Origin: Hysterangium stoloniferum | Lineage: Eukaryota; Basidiomycota; Agaricomycetes; Hysterangiales; Hysterangiaceae | Assembly: GCA_015178975.1 (NCBI GenBank) | Contig: WHVD01000114.1 | Span: 1 to 64,000, forward strand | Direction of reading: 5' to 3' | DNA: 64,000 bases | Shown here: in pieces, positions 36,300 through 47,224 of the stretch | Layout: the number at the start of each line of letters is the position of its first letter | Position numbering within the stretch: position 1 is the first letter of the stretch | Translations under genes and position numbers: made by a program | The notes under the pieces: model-generated | The model's input: the letters and a program-made list of their open reading frames with translations, nothing else | What the model was told of the DNA's origin: nothing | Databases searched by the model: none

Positions 36300-36722
36300 T
36301 CACCACTTTCGACCAACTTCTTCGACAAAACCGAAAAATCTTTCCTGAACGCTTTCACCGATTAAGTCTTTCATGGTATCTTCTAATTTCGACATCCTTT
36401 CGCCAATTGATTTTATTTCTTTCTCCAAGTCTTTATCCGACCGATGTTCTGACCTTCTCGACCGTCTAGAAAAATTCGACATTCTTGACATGACCTTGTG
36501 ACGACTATTCTTCCTTTGGCCAAGCTTTCGAATCTCTGGACTACCATCTTTGTTATCATCTTCTGATTCTTCAATGACATTTCGACTCTTTTTTCGATTA
36601 CGACGTGGTTTTCCAACTGGCCTATTCACAGTCCAATAACAGGCCCGATGCAATCGATTGCACCGATCGCAATTCGACGACGCGTTACTTTTCTTGCACA
36701 CGAAATTCGTGTTAAAACACAT
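36300..36722 (-). CDS. antisense Cys-rich accessory ORF inside the Gypsy element
   Basis: A 140-residue frame on the strand opposite to gag-pol, between the chromodomain-like tail and the 3' LTR. Near the N-terminus it has NCDRCNRLHRAC (C-x2-C-x6-C), preceded by CFNTNFVCKK, so the Cys spacing recalls half or all of a fungal zinc cluster. A basic patch (GKPRRNRKKSRN) and a charged, coiled-coil-like C-terminal half (KDLEKEIKSIGERMSKLED) follow. Upstream on the same strand, up to about 37,030, there is another open stretch beginning with ATG and GT...AG-like signals, so this may be the last exon of a spliced gene. It could be a DNA-binding accessory protein; its role is unknown. Confidence 0.5.
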   Translation of the reverse strand: MCFNTNFVCKKSNASSNCDRCNRLHRACYWTVNRPVGKPRRNRKKSRNVIEESEDDNKDGSPEIRKLGQRKNSRHKVMSRMSNFSRRSRRSEHRSDKDLEKEIKSIGERMSKLEDTMKDLIGESVQERFFGFVEEVGRKW

Positions 36723-37107
36723 TGTGCAACTGGGAAAAACGAATTAGCAAAATTCGACAAAAGTTCGACAAAATCAAAAAATTACGCATTGTCCGATTTT
36801 GCCTCAAATTCCCATTGCATTCCAATTCCTTTACGAGTCGCCTTATTGTATGGTTCTTCGCAATCTTCAATCCGTTTTTTAGGAATTTCTTCTAAAAAAT
36901 AACTAATTAACTAATTTAAAGAAATCCCAAGAAACCACTTACCAACCGCACCAACACCTATCTCTTTATCCTCGAAACCCAAAAACTCGGATTCTGATTC
37001 GAATTGATCGACTTCTATATCAGACATTGATTGAAGAACACGAAATTAGACGATGAAAAAACTTTTCAAACTCCGACCTCGTGGGCTCGGTCACAAAGGG
37101 AGGATAC

Positions 37108-37535
37108 TGTCACAACCGTCACATGTCACGTATTGTCACAAACATTCAAAGGTAACTTTCGACAACTCTTCGACCTATCGAATTCAACTCAACAAACCGA
37201 ACATTAATTGACACCATCGGATCTCTTTCGACATGTCTCATTTCGACGTCATATATGATTTTATAATTAGTTCATAACATAGTCATAATGATACGACGAA
37301 AAGCATAAAAGGGCTACGAAAGGAACAAGGGAAGTCAGTCGAAATATCTGTATATTAGTGACATTAGTAATCTACTTTGTCGTATTTCTTCGACAAATAC
37401 TTCCGTGAGTTCTCGCGACTGGTAATAGCCTCTTACTTTATCGACAGGGCGAATATATACTTCGTCGAACGAGGCTTTCGAGTTCAATTAGTAGAATATT
37501 ATTCGACTTTATCGAAGAATAATCAATTCGTGACA
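37108..37535 (+). repeat. 3' LTR of the 31-kb Gypsy element
   Basis: 428 bp, matching the 5' LTR with about 11 transitions, ending TTCGTGACA before the CTAAC duplication. Confidence 0.9.
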
Positions 37536-37565
37536 CTAACCCAAGTCCACTACCATTACACAAAC

Positions 37566-37920
37566 ATGCAGTTGCACAGTTCTACTACCATGCCTCAGAA
37601 GTCTAAAGCTGCACAATCTCACATCAAAAACCTTGGATCCAAGGCACAAAAAAAGCCCTCAGTGACAATCAAGGATGTCCCAGATGATGATGACTTCAAT
37701 TGCAAACCAGTTTCTCTTAATCTAGATCAAAGCAATAAAAAGATGTATGAGGAAGCATTTATTGTGGATGAAGAAGTGGATCTCTCACCTTGGTGGGCTT
37801 TCTTGATGACTTTGAGGAAGAACCTCTACCAGATCTTGCTCATGATTTGGACTCAGATGATGAAAATGATGAAAATCCTAGAGATTATTACCCAGAGATT
37901 CAAGAACTCTCTGTATAGTG
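37566..37920 (+). pseudogene. transposon X ORF, copy A, frameshifted
   Basis: This is the same coding sequence as the 117-residue ORF of X copy B (start MQLHSSTTMPQKSKAAQSH). One A is missing in the GAAGATGGATC stretch (here GAAGTGGATC, near 37,773), so the acidic C-terminal half is read out of frame. This explains the 1-bp length difference between the two X copies. Confidence 0.7.
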
Positions 37921-38084
37921 ACCCTCCAATTCATTTTTTGACTTCATACTAACTTTTTCAAAAATTTGACTCGCAAATTTGGCCACTCTTGGCGCTTAGT
38001 AATATGATTACATAAGGTGCTGAACTAAAGTGACACCTACCTTAGTTATACCTCCAAACGCGTAACCTCTTAGTGGAGTTATCA

Positions 38085-38990
38085 TGCTTGGGCTTCGGTT
38101 ACTTGAGCTGCTTGGCTTTTGTCACTCATGCTGTTTGGGCTTTCATTACTTGCACAGCTTGGGCTTTTGTTACTTGCACAGCTTGGGCTTTCATTACTCA
38201 TACTACCTGGGCTCCCGTTACCACCCACAGTGCTGCTTAGGCTTCCGTCACTCGCATTGCTTGGGCTTCTGCTACTGGCGCTGCTTGGGCTCCCGCTACC
38301 ATCTGCGGTGCTGCCTGGGCTTCCATTACCATCTATGGTGCTGCTTGGGCCTCTATTACCATCTACGGTGCTGCTTGGGTTTTCGTTGCGGTCAATGGTG
38401 CTGGTTTGGCCTCTATTACCATCTTCAGCATGGCTTGGGACCCCGTTAGTATGTATGGTACTGCTTGGGCTTTTGTTACCATCTACAGTACTGCTTGGGC
38501 TTCCACTACTGTCTATGGTGCTGCTGTGGCTTTTGTTACTGACTACAGTACTGCTTGTGCTTCTATTACCATCTACGGCCTGGATTGAGTTTCCGTTACT
38601 GTCTACGGTACTGCTCAGGCTCCCATTACTGGTGCTGCTTGGCTCCCGATATTGTCTACAGTACTGTTTGGCTGTTGTTACCGTCTACGGTGCTGCTTGG
38701 GTTCCCACTAATGTTTATGGTGCTGCTTGGACCCCTGCTGCTGGTGCTTCCCAGGCTCGTATCTCCATCCACACCACTGCCTGGGCTTCTGATACCGACA
38801 CCGCTGCTTGGACTTTTGCTACCATCTACGGTACTGCTTGAGCTCCTTATACTGTCTACAGTGCTGTTTGGGCTGTTGTTACCGTCTACGGTGCTGCTTG
38901 GGTTCCCATTAATGTCTATGGTGCTGCTTGGACTTCTGTTACTGGTGCTGCTTAGGCTTGTATCTCCATCCACACCGCCGCTCTAATACT
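38085..38990. repeat. 30-bp tandem array, block 1
   Basis: About 30 degenerate units of GCTGCTTGGGCTTCCATTAC plus CATCTATGGT. Since 30 is divisible by three, every frame is open over long distances: plus-strand frames give decapeptides such as AAWASITIYG and the minus strand gives NPSSTVDGNN. Further blocks lie at 40,340-40,475, 41,743-42,106 and 42,535-42,715, so the array was once continuous at least on its right side and was split by transposon X copy B and a solo LTR. It may be a decayed repetitive-protein gene or a plain minisatellite. Confidence 0.8.
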
Positions 38991-39430
38991 TAAAATACCA
39001 TGTTGAATGATATATGCTATTAGAAAAGGGTCTAATACACCTTTTTAAACATTAAAACTGAGTCTTAATGTAAATTAACAGGCCCACAGTACACATATTG
39101 ATATATTATGAAAAATAGATAGAAAGTTATATATATTTATGCTAGTCAAATGTGCTTTTGAGGGCATTTTGAGATGTTTGCGGCAGTATGATGGCTCGCA
39201 GAGCCATAGAAGCTACGAGACTCCTATTTGATTCTGAGATTGAATTGGGTATTTGGTATATAAATGTCATGTAGTGAGCACTATACAACAATGTGCTTTG
39301 CCCCTTAAACATTAGGACTCCCGAAATATCTAACAGGCTGCGAAGCACTAGTCACATTCGTTACCGTTATTCAACACATTTGTCCCGCCACAAGCAACAA
39401 CAACTTAGCTTTGATAACCTCATCTTAAAT
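38991..39430. other. intergenic, no gene seen
   Basis: AT-rich sequence between the array and a small membrane-type ORF region; no supportable feature. Confidence 0.4.
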
Positions 39431-39437
39431 AATACTC

Positions 39438-40092
39438 TTGTTCTCTTTTAGCATGTTATCTCTGCCAGCATCCCTTTTCTGGTGTGCTCAACCATCAACA
39501 GCGCCGTCAGAATTGAAACACAAAGCAAGATGCATCTGTTTTTGTGTGGCACAGCTGCTCTCGTTCAGATTTTACATCGGCTTGTATTTCCTGATCAAAC
39601 TTCACCCCAAAGTGGTTAGCGGGGTTCTTATTGGAACACAATTGCTATTTTACCCGCCACTTACACTATGGCACATTTTTTGAAACTCTCAGAAGGGCTG
39701 GACATCCTTCCGGTGACATTAGTATTCCCTTTGTTCATTAATACAGTCCTCTTGCCACGTATGTATTAGATTGCTTAACTGTACTGCTAACTTCTCACAG
39801 CTGCTTTTTTTCTAACAAAAAAGATTTTACTTTGAAGCTCAGTCTTGTACCTAATGTCGTCATAACACTTCTGCTATTTTCCATGTTGCTGTATACAATC
39901 CGAGGTCTATGGGTATTTGCATTGGAGTGGAAGTGGCAAAGAAATAAAGCATCAGACCAACCTACAAGTGCCTCCTCAGCCCCAGGTCAGTTTTCATTTT
40001 CAATTGTAAGATTGTTTTTATCTTCGACTACAGGAACGTCTTCACGCGTGAGTCTGGGACAGTCTTTCCATACGACTCCATCTTCATTCTAA
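39438..40092 (+). pseudogene. fragmented membrane-protein coding region
   Basis: Short plus-strand frames encode hydrophobic helices (LSEGLDILPVTLVFPLFINT near 39,690; NVVITLLLFSMLLYTIRGLW near 39,870), with a GTATGT...CACAG intron-like stretch at about 39,759-39,799 between them. The pattern of two membrane segments followed by a charged WKWQRNKASD resembles the N-terminal anchor of basidiomycete cytochrome P450s, but no heme-binding motif is present. The frame breaks after about 20 residues of the second part. It is probably the dead 5' end of a host gene; identity uncertain. Confidence 0.3.
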
Positions 40093-40339
40093 ACTGCAGC
40101 ACCTGCCCCTCCTGGGAGTCCTCACGTATCGTCCGAAGTTTATCAATAAGAAATGGGAAAGTGAGTGCCACACAATTGCATGATGGAAGAAGTTTTTTTC
40201 AGTCATTTATAGAGGCTTTTGAGGTAGATGTGAGGTATTGTTGTACAAGATATATGTAGTGGTACATGGTCAAGGGCACTTGATGGTTTTCAACACTTTT
40301 CTTTCTTTTAATACCTAGACACATGTAAATACAAAGCGA

Positions 40340-40475
40340 CATGCTTGGGCTTCTATAACTAATGCTGCTTGAACTTTTGTTACAGTTTATAGTGCAGCTT
40401 GGGCCTCTGTTATCACCTTCGGTGTGGTTTGGGCTTCCGTTACGGTCTACGGTATTGCTTGGGCTTCCTTTACTA
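40340..40475. repeat. 30-bp tandem array, block 2
   Basis: Four to five units of the same array (TGCTTGGGCTTCTATAAC, TGGTTTGGGCTTCCGTTACG), ending exactly at the TA where X copy B is inserted. Confidence 0.7.
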
Positions 40476-41740
40476 AGGTAGGCGTCACTTTAGTTCAGCA
40501 CCTTATGTAATCATATTACTAAGTGCCAAGAGTGGCCAAATTTGTGAGTCAAATTTTTGAAAAATTTAGTATGAAGTCAAAAAATGAATTGGAGGGTCAC
40601 TATACAGAGAGTTTTTGAATCTCTGGGTAATAATCTCTAGGATTTTCATCATTTTCATCATCTGAGTCCAAATCATGAGCAAGATCTGGTAGAGGTTCTT
40701 CCTCAAAGTCATCAAGAAAGCCCACCAAGGTGAGAGATCCATCTTCTTTATCCACAATAAATGCTTCCTCATACATCTTTTTATTGCTTTGATCTAGATT
40801 AAGAGAAACTGGTTTGCAATTGAAGTCATCATCATCTGGGACATCCTTGATTGTCACTGAGGGCTTTTTTTGTGCCTTGGATCCAAGGTTTTTGATGTGA
40901 GATTGTGCAGCTTTAGACTTCTGAGGCATGGTAGTAGAACTGTGCAACTGCATGTTTGTGTAATGGTAGTGGACTTGGGTTAGGGCGGACTTGGCATCTG
41001 GGTTGCCGGCCAGCCTGGCTGGTGGTGTCTTGGACTACTAGTTGTTTGTTTCACGGGTTTTTACTTGTTGCAAGGGGCTATACTGCTATTATCATAAATA
41101 GGTAGACTCCTTGTATTGTTACCTTAGTCTCTTTTGAATAGGAACCTAGTCCTACTCATTTCGTTCCCTTTTGCAAAGAGCTCTCTGAGGGATTACACTA
41201 CTCCTTCATAGCAGAACCCTTACAGTTTGCTACTGTGCTGCTTATGTAATGTGGCCTGTGATCAAGTGCATGGCTTACTGCACAAGTACATGTGCAACTA
41301 TACCCTCTTTTTCTTAGGAGAATTTTTATGTAAGTAATATAGATACATACATATATTTGAATTTAATACAACCTAATTTAATACAGTTTTCTTTCCCAAT
41401 TTTAGGCCCTTAAAACAAGGCTGCCCAATATATCACGTGATGATTATGTAAGTGGCCAATACCAACACTGTCGAAATTTTCAAAATCTCAGAATCACATG
41501 GAAATGTGTTTTTAAGCATTCAGAGACTCAAAAAAAAAGTCAAAATTTGTAAGTCCTACTACTTGGCAAGGGTGAATTATTTTTCAAGTTTTAAACCTGA
41601 GAACTGGAGGAATGGATCCCAACTCCACTTCCCTGGGCTTTAATTACAGATTATCTATGTTGTGGAAGCACAGAAAGGAGTGCGAGCAGGTCACTTTTTT
41701 GCTTACATAAACAGGTGCCAAACTAAAGTGACGCCTACCT
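40476..41740 (-). mobile_element. Tc1/mariner-like transposon X, copy B
   Basis: A 1,265-bp uninterrupted copy in the opposite orientation to copy A, flanked by TA (40,474-40,475 and 41,741-41,742) and bounded by AGGTAGGCGTCACTTTAG on both strands. It is very similar to copy A over its whole length. It holds one complete 117-residue ORF and a non-coding half of about 640 bp. With copy A it forms a widely spaced inverted pair that could pair or recombine. Confidence 0.8.
40600..40953 (-). CDS. transposon X protein, 117 residues
   Basis: The start MQLHSSTTMPQKSKAAQSH is followed by a basic region (KNLGSKAQKKPSVTIKDVPD) and a strongly acidic C-terminus (DLDSDDENDENPRDYYPEI). The KPSVTIxDVPDxDDxFxCKP stretch resembles, as far as I recall, the N-terminal region of large agaricomycete transposases, whereas the DDE core is missing. 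It may be a remnant left by internal deletion of an autonomous element, or a small protein still made. No Cys/His finger is present. Confidence 0.5.
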   Translation of the reverse strand: MQLHSSTTMPQKSKAAQSHIKNLGSKAQKKPSVTIKDVPDDDDFNCKPVSLNLDQSNKKMYEEAFIVDKEDGSLTLVGFLDDFEEEPLPDLAHDLDSDDENDENPRDYYPEIQKLSV

Positions 41741-41742
41741 TA

Positions 41743-42106
41743 ACGCTGCTTGGGCCTCTATTAACATCTTCGGGGCGGCTTGATCTTCCATTACTGTCTA
41801 CAGTGTTATTTAGGCTTTTGCTACCGTCTACGGTGGTGCTTGGGCCTTCATTCACATCTTCGGTGTTGCTTGTGCTTCCGCTACCATCTGTGGCACTGCC
41901 TGGGCTTCCATTACCATCTATGGTGCTACTTGGGCCTCCATTACTATCTATGGCACTGCTTGGGTTTTCGTTGCAATCAACAGTGCTGATTTGGCCTCTA
42001 TTACCATCTTCAGCATGGCTTTGGACCCTGTGAGTATGTACAGTACTGTTTGGGCTTTCGTTACCATCTGCAGTACTGCTTGGGCTTCTGCTACTGTCTA
42101 CAGCGC
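41743..42106. repeat. 30-bp tandem array, block 3
   Basis: About 12 units between X copy B and the solo LTR at 42,107. The array resumes directly after the LTR at 42,535. Confidence 0.7.
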
Positions 42107-42534
42107 TGTCACGAATTGATTATTCTTCAATAAAGTCGAATAATATTCTACTAATCGAACTCGAAAGCCTCGTTCGACGAAGTATATATTCGCCCTGTCG
42201 ATGAAGTAAGAGGCTATTACCAGTCGTGAGAACTCACGGAAGTATTTGTCGAAGAAGTACGACAAAGTAGATTACTAATGTTACTAATATACAGATATTT
42301 CGACTGACTTCCCTTGTTCCTTTCGTAGCCCTTTTATGCTTTTCGTCGTATCGTTATGACTATGTTATGAACTAATTATGAAATCATATATGACGTCGAA
42401 ATGAGACATGTCGAAAGAGATCTGATGGTGTCGATTAATGTTCGGTTTGTCGAGTTGAATTCGATAGGTCGAAGAGTTGTCGAAAGTTACCTTTGAATGT
42501 TTGTGACAATACGTGACATGTGACGGTTGTGACA
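42107..42534 (-). repeat. solo LTR of the 31-kb Gypsy family
   Basis: 428 bp, reverse complement of the 31-kb LTR (TGTCACGAATTG...CGGTTGTGACA), flanked by a perfect 5-bp duplication AGCGC (42,102-42,106 and 42,535-42,539) within the 30-bp array. Confidence 0.9.
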
Positions 42535-42715
42535 AGCGCCGCCGTGGCTTTCGTTACCGACTACGGTACTGCTTGTGCTTCTGTTACCATATACAGCCTG
42601 GATTGAGCTTCCATTACTGTCTACGGTGCTGCTTAGGCTCCCATTACTAGTGCTGCTGGGCTCCCGTTACTTCCATTATCGTCTACGTCTACGGTCCTGC
42701 TTGGGCTTTCATAGC
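42535..42715. repeat. 30-bp tandem array, block 4
   Basis: About six units, ending just before the start codon of the interrupted gene at 42,741. Confidence 0.65.
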
Positions 42716-43026
42716 AAATCAGGACTCACTTTAAGTCGCGATGTCTTCAAATTTCCCAAATGATTCGCTCGTTGCGGACCATTTTTGTGCTTCATCTCAA
42801 ATCTCACTTAACACAACTGCTGTACGTGACCAAATCCGAATGATGGATCCTATTGAGATACGAGCGTTGAACTGGAGCGAGTGGAGCTGTGTGTATATGA
42901 GCATTGAACTGGAGCGAGTGGAGCCGTGTATATGATGCAATAGGTGATCCATATTATGATGTGGCTTATGATGTATCGATCCACTTAGGTGGATAAACTC
43001 TATCCACCTGTAGGATATATATATAC

Positions 43027-43455
43027 TGTCACAACTGTCACATGTCACATATCGTCACAAACATTCAAAGGTAACTTTCGACAACTCTTCGACCTATCGA
43101 ATTCAACTCGACAAACCGAACATTAATCGACACCATCGAATCTCTTTCGACATGTCTCATTTCGACGTCATATATGATTTCATAATTAGTTCATAACATA
43201 GTCATAACGATACGACGAAAAGCATAAAAGGGCTACGAAAGGAACAAGGGAAGTCAGTCGAAATATCTGTATATTAGTAACATTAGTAATCTACTTTGTC
43301 ATAACTTCTTCGACAATTACTTCCGTGAGTTCTCGTGACTGGTAATAGCCTCTTACTTCATCGACAGGGCGAATATATACTTCGTCGAACAAGGCTTTTG
43401 AGTTCGGTTAATAGAATATTATTCGACTTTATCGAAGAATAATTGATTCGTGACA
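43027..43455 (+). repeat. solo LTR of the 31-kb Gypsy family, inside the Copia LTR
   Basis: About 429 bp (TGTCACAACTG...TTCGTGACA), inserted in the left LTR of the Copia element at a TATAT/TATAC site; the right Copia LTR shows the empty site (GATATATATATACGAGAATT). It postdates the Copia insertion. Confidence 0.85.
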
Positions 43456-46400
43456 TATATGAGAATTAGCGTAACGCATAGTAACACATTTTACACTCGT
43501 TCATCTTCAGGTTATGGGCCCCAGTCCTTCTTATCAGTAAAAGAACTTCGAATTGCCTAGGATTATTATCATGTCTACCTTGGAGAAGATCAAGGACTAC
43601 GAATTGAGTACAGGAAGTGCATATCAAGTCTTTCCGAAGTTGCACAAAGACAACTATTTTACATGGAGCGCAAGTATGAAGACAGTACTCGAATCCTTGA
43701 ATCAGTGGAAAGTCGTAATTGGAGAATTGGCAGATCCCGCACACACTAAATTGGACGCCCCGACGAAAGATGAATTGGATATCGAAGAAGCCTGGGTGCT
43801 TCGAAAGAAGAGGGGATATAGCGAAATAATGTTGCGCATAGAAGACGAACCAAGGGTAGCTATTATGACCAACGATAATCCCATTGATGCTTGGAATAAG
43901 CTAAAAAATACTTACAGAACACGTCTTGCTAACAGCCGGGCAACATTACTCTCCAAACTTGTACGTATGAGGTACGATGGAACCGGAATAATTGAGTATA
44001 AAGCCCAAATGGATTCTATCCGAATCAAGTTGTTAGAAGCAGGACACACAATTGCGGACCCTGATTACCTTAGCCTTTTTATGAGCACACTTCCAGAAGA
44101 TTTTGATATCATGTTGACAACAATCGACTACGATAAGGATACTGTCAAAGAAATTGTCAACAAGCTTCGGCAAATTGAAATACGAAAAGAAATACACCCC
44201 GGGTTTGCAGACGGTTCTGCATTTCGCACTCAAGGTGATCCAATCAGGTTCCACAGACGATCCCATCGTGGATGTGGGAACTTGGGATGAGTAGGCCAAA
44301 TAACAGAAGTTCGCAAGGATGCTACGAGTGTGGAGATTTATCCCATTGGGCGTGAAACTGTCCGAAAAGGAAAAAGAAGAATCTTCAGCAATCAAAGCAG
44401 GACAAAGGGCCGGCTAATGCACCTGATAACTCATCAACCTCAGTTTCGAGCCGAGGAATGTTTACAGCAGTGGATTCCATATTTTTCATGGGTAAGGATA
44501 TGACCCAACATAAATATTTCCTGGATTCCGCATCGTCAGGACATTATGTGCCAAATATCCAGGACTTACACAATTTTATGGTGTATAATGTGCCGAAGAA
44601 GATTCAGATGGCAAATGGTGGTTACATTTACGCCAAAGGTGTCGGAACGTTGAAATTAAATGTGTCGAGTTTTGGGCCGGAATTCATAGGTGAAATTCTG
44701 AATGTCGAATGGACACCCAAAGCCAAGGTACGATTACTGAATCCTGCACAGCTCTTTAAGGATGGCTATCAAGTTGATCTTAACATAAATGGTTCAAAAA
44801 TTATCGACTCAAATGGATGAACCTTAGGTGAAGCCATCGAAAGAGGGAATGTGTACCCGTTCCAATTCATGACGATTCCAGCCTCGTCATCAATATGTGG
44901 ATATCCAAATTTATCAGAGGGTGAATTACAAGAAAACTTGGACAACATACCTGTAGCGTATTCCACGAAATTGCCAAGCAACTTGATGTTATGGCATCAG
45001 CGATTGGGACATCTACACACAGCCGCCATCCGAAATCTGGCACAGCATTTCGCATCTGGAATAGAAATTGACGATTATGAAGAATTTGAAGCCGACTGTA
45101 TTGCTTGCATCGAAGGAAAGCAGCATCGAACCCCATTTAAGACTGGCCGAACTCGAGCGATGCGACTCAGAGAACTCCTTCACATGGATTTGGCTGGACC
45201 GATGGAGATGATAAGCTTCGATAAGAAAAGATACTTTATAATAATCATTGACAATTACTCACGCGCTGTATGGATTGACACGTTAGCAATCAAATCAGAG
45301 GCCATCCAGAAGATACGAGAATACATACAGAAACTCAAAACACAGTTTGATGTGAAAGTCCAAGGCATAATGGCAGACAATGGAACCGAATTCATCAATC
45401 TGGAAATCAAGAAATATTTATCGTCCAAGGGAATATCGCTGTTCACATCAGTTCCCTATACACCTCAGCAAAATGGAATCATAGAAAGGGGCATACGCAC
45501 AACTTCAGAGGGGGTCGATTGATGTTGTATTCATCGAAACTGCCCAAATTCCTTTGGTCAATAGCTATCAAGATGATGGCATACCTGAAAAACCGAAGTC
45601 TGACTCGATCAAATGATGGACACACACCAATCGAACGAGTTACCAGAAAGAAGCTGGATCTATCCCATTTGCGTATTTTTGGCAATCCAGTTAGCGTCGC
45701 TATCCCTAGACAAAAACGGCAGAAATTGGACCCACGTTCTAGAATGGGCTACATGGTTGGATATGAACCATACTCCACTGGTTACTTGGTATGGTATCCT
45801 GGGTCTAGACGTATCAAAAAGGTATGAGACGCAATATTCCATGAAAACGCAATGACATTGCCATCACCGGTCCTGTATGGAGATGAAGGGCAATTTAGGA
45901 ATGTTGCAGATACAAAGGAAAATAATGAACCTCAACTAAAGGTGATGCTGAATGAGCTGCAGCCTAGGCTCACAATACGGATTCCTCCACGTCCAAGACC
46001 CACTGATGAAAAAGGAAAAGAAATCAGCAAATCATCAGACCAGTCACAGCTAGTTTCAAACGTACCTGATATCCCGCATGGAATGTCACGATCCAGACAT
46101 ACAAGAGAAATAGCTGGAAGTACAATATTAGCAGATAAGGACGAATCGGGACACGATAACGGACTCATCATGTATTCCACCATAGGAGATAATCTGACAA
46201 TCCAAGAGGCACTTAACATGCCAGCAGAAGAAGGAGCTGCCTGGGAGAAGGCGCAACAAGCAGAATGGCAGAATATGTTGGATCACGATGTGTTCGGACC
46301 ACCCGAAGAACCGCTGCCCAGAATGCAAATCTTGAAAATGGGAACTGTATGTCACGGAATGTACAAGAATGGCGAACTGGTAAAACGAAAAGTTCAGATT

Positions 46401-47224
46401 GTTGTCAAGGGGTTCAGTCAGATTCCCGGTCTACATTTCAACGAGACATACACACCTGTTATGAAATGGGCAACATTTCGAATTTTACTGGCACTGGGAG
46501 GAATAACGAATTCAGCCATTCGTCAATTCGATGTTTAATCGGCATACTTACATGGGACAATGAAGGAGAAGGTTTGGGTTCGGCAACCGGAAGGGTTTGA
46601 AGAACCTGGAAAGGAACACCTACCATTACCGTTATTAAAGGCTCTGTATGGCACAAAACAAGGAGGCAATGAGTGGAGAAAGACGTTATATGATTTTATG
46701 GTTAAGGAACTCACCTGGTTCTGTTCCGACTTCGACAGCGCTACATTCTTCAAAACGTGGGACGACGGAAGTTGGGCCGTGGTCACTTTTTGGGTGGACG
46801 ACGCGACAGCCGTGGGTGATGAAAGGCGTCTTCTAGATCTCAAAAAGGCAGTTAGCAAACGGTTTGGAATTTCAAGCGAGGGAGATGCACACTGGATTTT
46901 GGGAATGAGTGTTCGTCGAAACACTGATTCGAAGTCAGTATTCATATCGCAAAAGGAATATATCGAAAACGTTGCGAAGAAATTCAATGTACAGAATTCA
47001 AGACCAGTTTGGTCCCCTATCGCACTAGGAGTTGACTTCCAATCCATTACACGTCTGGAAACAGAAGAAGAACGTGAAGAAATGGTGAAACTCCCGTATC
47101 GCGAAATCATAAGAAGTTTGATGTTTGCTGCCACGGTATCACATCCTGATATTGCATATTCTGTGAACAAATTATCACAATATTCGACAAACCCAGCAAG
47201 AGCACATTGGAACTTAGCAAAACG

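Larger units (their letters stand above)
31071..37535 (+). mobile_element. Ty3/Gypsy chromovirus-like LTR retrotransposon
   Basis: 6,465 bp with 428-bp LTRs (31,071-31,498 and 37,108-37,535), both TGTCACAACC...TTCGTGACA, and a perfect 5-bp target duplication CTAAC (31,066-31,070 and 37,536-37,540) inside transposon X. The tract AAAGGGAGGATAC before the 3' LTR is the likely polypurine tract. Parts in order are gag (about 31.8-32.6 kb), protease-linker and RT start (about 32.7-33.5 kb), RT with YLDDILIFS (near 33.7 kb), RNase H (near 34.1-34.5 kb), integrase (about 34.8-35.5 kb) and a chromodomain-like tail (about 35.9-36.1 kb). An antisense ORF follows. The copy is broken, with only a few breaks. 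About 11 LTR differences, all transitions (about 2.5 percent), suggest a moderately recent insertion. Confidence 0.9.
30309..38042 (+). mobile_element. Tc1/mariner-like DNA transposon X, copy A (carries a Gypsy element)
   Basis: Terminal inverted repeats AGGTAGGCGTCACTTTAGTT / AGGTAGGTGTCACTTTAGTT extend imperfectly to about 40 bp (GGCACC...TTATGTAA) and are flanked by the target dinucleotide TA (30,307-30,308 and 38,043-38,044). Without the Gypsy insertion (31,071-37,535 plus its 5-bp duplication) the element is about 1,264 bp, against 1,265 bp for copy B at 40,476-41,740. TA targets and short inverted repeats point to Tc1/mariner. It keeps only the N-terminal part of a protein and no DDE domain, so it is non-autonomous. 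Confidence 0.75.

Noticed and set aside
38084-38986. Long ORFs over the 30-bp array as a membrane or glycine-poor repeat protein
   Set aside because: All frames on both strands are open because of the unit length. There is no signal peptide or unique flanking domain, so coding is not shown.
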